Positions 61,894 through 64,000 of a stretch of DNA of 64,000 nucleotides are shown here, in pieces (position 1 is the stretch's first letter; every line of letters begins with the position of its first letter). This DNA is from Methanoculleus formosensis. Its GTDB lineage: Archaea > Halobacteriota > Methanomicrobia > Methanomicrobiales > Methanoculleaceae. A model generated the notes under the pieces. The model saw only the letters and a program-made list of their open reading frames with translations. It had not been told where the DNA came from and did no database searches. The position numbers and the translations under genes are program-made. The DNA lies in contig NZ_VHLL01000002.1 in assembly GCF_025384765.1 (NCBI RefSeq), forward strand, positions 496,001 to 560,000, given 5' to 3'.

Positions 61894-62904
61894 TCACGAT
61901 AGTTTCTGTACTCCGCCGTCCCCCCGGAGGACCGCGAAGAGACGGGCGAGCGAGACGATATCCTGCCGGTTATGCTCCACGACCGGGACAAGCGGGCCGG
62001 GGTTCCTGGTCCTGCGGTAGGTCTCGTAGAACTCCGGCACCATCCGGCTCGGGACGTCATCCTCCCGGGCGAGGCCGAGAACCCCCTCTTCAAGCGCACC
62101 GAGCCGGCAGGAGCCGAGCGAGTTCCTCCAGCGCCCGCGTGCGAAGTGGAGGACATCGAAGTGAGGGAGGGCAAGGTCTGCCCGGATGCCGTGGCGGGCG
62201 AGCCGGTCACGGATGTACGGGACGTCGAACGCCCGGCCGTTGAAGGTGACGAGGGCCGCCCCCTCCGCCTCCAGGTCGGGCAGGACGGCGGCGAGCGTCG
62301 CCGCCTCTTCCCCGACCGACCGCGAGAGGTACTGGCGGACGCTGATCGTCCCGCCGCTCACCCGGCCGAGGCCGATGAGGAAGACCGGTCGTGAGGAGAG
62401 CCCCAGCGTCTCGATATCGAGGAAGACAAACTCTTCGGGCGCGTGGAACCGGCTGGCCTCGAGGAGGAGTGGGTCGCTCCTTTTCCGCCGCCGCTCGATC
62501 TCCGCCGTGATATCGCGGGTATCCCCTCCCGCCACCGAGTCGAGGAGCCGTGCGGCGTCCCGGCGGTAGCGGGGATCCCCCATCAGATCGGTGATCGTCC
62601 GGCATCCCCGCTCCGCGAGGCGGCGGCGGGTCGCCTCCCCGATCCCGCGAACCAGGGTGAGGTCGCCAAGGAGGGCTGCTGCCGCCCGATCGGGGTCCCG
62701 GGCATCGAGAGAGAGGGGACTCCGGAACTCGACGACGTAGCACGTCCCGGAAGGGCAGGCCACCTCGCGGCCGAAGAAGACGTCCTCGAGCGTACGGTCG
62801 CGGTATCCGGCGAGAAGGTCGTCCCGGAGCCTCCGTGCCTCCTCATCCGCGAAGCGGCAGATGAAGGGCGACCGGGCAGACCGCCAGTTCTGATCGAATC
62901 CCAT
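61894..62904 (-). CDS. RNase H-like (YprB/COG3359) exonuclease with HhH motif
   Basis: A 336-residue protein. A helix-hairpin-helix lies at about 84-108 (LVRGIGEATRRRLAERGCRT). The C-terminal half is a DEDD-type ribonuclease H-like fold: FLDIETLGL, TFNGRAFDVPYI with FDVLHFAR, and HNRQDIVSLARL give the acidic and His residues. It likely degrades or proofreads nucleic acid. A 255-base gap downstream holds ATTGGGGG/CCCCCAAT inverted copies (about 61678 and 61767) and no gene. Confidence 0.85.
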   Translation of the reverse strand: MGFDQNWRSARSPFICRFADEEARRLRDDLLAGYRDRTLEDVFFGREVACPSGTCYVVEFRSPLSLDARDPDRAAAALLGDLTLVRGIGEATRRRLAERGCRTITDLMGDPRYRRDAARLLDSVAGGDTRDITAEIERRRKRSDPLLLEASRFHAPEEFVFLDIETLGLSSRPVFLIGLGRVSGGTISVRQYLSRSVGEEAATLAAVLPDLEAEGAALVTFNGRAFDVPYIRDRLARHGIRADLALPHFDVLHFARGRWRNSLGSCRLGALEEGVLGLAREDDVPSRMVPEFYETYRRTRNPGPLVPVVEHNRQDIVSLARLFAVLRGDGGVQKLS

Positions 62905-63066
62905 ATTCCCGGCCAGAGTTGGACTCTCCCGACCTTCAACCTACCCGCCGCGCAGCGAAAGTGAACGCGCTGCATAAATACTCCCGGGGCGGACCACGGA
63001 AGGTAAGAAGACCGGAGCGGTCCCGATCGACTCGCCCGGAGACCTATCTGACGATACCTGATAACC

Positions 63067-64000
63067 ATGTGGCGACGAATCCTCCCCGCACTCGCTCTCG
63101 CCGCCGCGATCCTCGCGGCCGGGTGCCCGGACAGCCTCCCGGCGCTTGGAGAGCCCCGGGGAGAAGTGGTCCCGCCGGCGATCGTGCCGGTCGGGGAAGC
63201 GGCCCCGATAGAGGCGTCGGTCCACACCTTCCCCTTCGGGGACGGCGAGGAGACGATCCGGACTGAGCCCGACCCGGGGATCTACGCCGGCGCAAAGGCG
63301 GCCGACCGGCAGCTCTACCTCTACGAAGACCTCGCGAGAGAGGAGTGGATCCCGATCTACTACCTCGCGTTCGTGAACGACTCCTACCAGGAGCCGTTCT
63401 ATACCGACCTGCTCGCGGCGCTCCGTGAGATCCGGGACAGGGAAGAACTCGACGACGACCGTTACCTCGAACTGATCGCCGCGTTCGTCCAGTCGATCCC
63501 GTATGAGACCGATGCCTCGACGACAGAACCAAAGTTCCCGATCGTGACCTACGTCGACGCCGCGGGCGACTGCGATGACAAAAGCCTCCTCCTTGCCGGG
63601 CTCCTCGCGCGGGAAGGCTACGGGGTAGCGCTCTTCTACTTCGAGGAGGAGAAGCACATGGCCGTGGGGGCGAAGAGCGCCGGATGCTGCTACCGCAACA
63701 CCTCTTACGCCTACATCGAGACCACGAACAGGAGCTATGTGGGTATCCCACCGGCGGCGCTCGCGGATGGGACGGTTCTCTCCTCCGATCCGCTCGTAAT
63801 ACCGGTCGGGGACGCGGATCGGTTCTACGGGGCGTGCGGCGAGGTCGAGATGATCGAACGTGCCCTCACCGCATCCCGCAGCCGGGTCGGAGAACTCGAA
63901 GAGGAACTCGCGGCGCTCACCCGTGAACTTGAAGATGGCCGGGAGGCTCTCGCGGCCCTCGACGCGGAGATGGCAGGACTCCTCCAGTCGGGGAGGACTC
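63067..64000 (+). CDS. Transglutaminase-like lipoprotein with C-terminal coiled coil, 3' truncated by the window
   Basis: An open frame of at least 311 residues. A signal peptide ends in lipobox LAAGC (Cys20). A transglutaminase-like domain holds the catalytic Cys169 in AAGDCDDKSLLLAGLL and His197 in EEKHMAV. The ETTNRSY region that follows can supply the last acidic residue. A heptad-type coiled coil (VGELEEELAALTRELEDG) runs to the window end. It may cross-link or cleave proteins outside the cell. TATA TGCATAAATACT is at about 62968-62979. No stop is reached. Confidence 0.82.
   Translation, partial: MWRRILPALALAAAILAAGCPDSLPALGEPRGEVVPPAIVPVGEAAPIEASVHTFPFGDGEETIRTEPDPGIYAGAKAADRQLYLYEDLAREEWIPIYYLAFVNDSYQEPFYTDLLAALREIRDREELDDDRYLELIAAFVQSIPYETDASTTEPKFPIVTYVDAAGDCDDKSLLLAGLLAREGYGVALFYFEEEKHMAVGAKSAGCCYRNTSYAYIETTNRSYVGIPPAALADGTVLSSDPLVIPVGDADRFYGACGEVEMIERALTASRSRVGELEEELAALTRELEDGREALAALDAEMAGLLQSGRT

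Noticed and set aside
1-64000. CRISPR arrays, rRNA and tRNA genes
   Set aside because: No regularly spaced direct repeats and no conserved rRNA or tRNA core sequences were seen on reading; a tRNAscan or CRISPR search was not possible here.

Overview
The window reads as a stretch of chromosome from a high-GC hydrogenotrophic methanogen of the order Methanomicrobiales, most likely Methanoculleus or a close relative. The genus is inferred from gene content and GC, not from a search. Supporting genes are a complete F420-reducing hydrogenase operon (frhA-frhD-frhG-frhB), the archaeal GTP cyclohydrolase MptA, phosphoseryl-tRNA synthetase SepS, Taw1 (archaeal wyosine pathway), archaeal aEF-2/uS7/uS12, aRF1, aIF2-beta with a TRAM tail, RadB, RNA polymerase subunit L, archaeal-type PEP carboxylase and DUF2124/DUF3821-type methanogen proteins. 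Start codons are ATG, GTG and TTG. Many promoters show a TATA box about 27 nt from the start codon, which suggests leaderless or near-leaderless mRNAs.

Layout. 1-2.5 kb: end of a methionine synthase, a KaiC-like ATPase with a broken Walker A, and an acyl-CoA synthetase. 2.6-5.9 kb: a ferrous iron uptake operon (feoA-feoA-feoB-membrane protein-feoC-like) behind a perfect 10-bp dyad. 5.9-8.2 kb: a GNAT acetyltransferase and a secreted S41 peptidase. 8.4-17.3 kb: housekeeping genes (Cdc48, LarC, RadB, DapF, RpoL, aIF2-beta, IlvC, MptA) plus a truncated flavodoxin. 17.3-21.2 kb: the frh operon, with a TTG start on frhA, a 16-bp palindrome in its leader and an unusual frhD/frhG overlap. 21.2-26.2 kb: a gene-poor accessory stretch with an inverted-repeat element, an AdoMet-decarboxylase-like protein, a 34-residue C2H2 zinc finger, a free-standing LigD phosphoesterase domain and a HerA-like ATPase. 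26.5-33.6 kb: signalling and accessory genes (histidine kinase, DUF2124, prenyl synthase, phosphotransferase, HAD, a RuvC-plus-zinc-ribbon TnpB relative without its N-terminus, HEAT protein, small GTPase). 33.8-46.8 kb: a HEAT protein with a PepN-type aminopeptidase, a surface protein with an ABC exporter, two lipoproteins (one a chagasin-type inhibitor), PEP carboxylase behind an inverted repeat, and a metallo-hydrolase. 47-58.2 kb: translation and modified-nucleoside genes (rps12-rps7-fusA; queD-queE-queC-nudix; prf1-argS-taw1-sepS). 58.2-64 kb: a fused trehalose-6-phosphate synthase/phosphatase, a membrane protein with a YozG-type repressor behind a 7-bp dyad, an RNase H-like exonuclease and the start of a transglutaminase-like lipoprotein.

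The most interesting signals are the RuvC-only TnpB-like protein at 31.6 kb, a possible orphan omega-RNA-like structure at 46.9-47.0 kb, the small zinc finger/LigD phosphoesterase/HerA neighbourhood, the frhD-frhG overlap with two competing frhG starts, and four clean dyads placed at promoters (feo, frh, ppcA, DUF2178-HTH). No CRISPR array, rRNA or tRNA gene was recognised.
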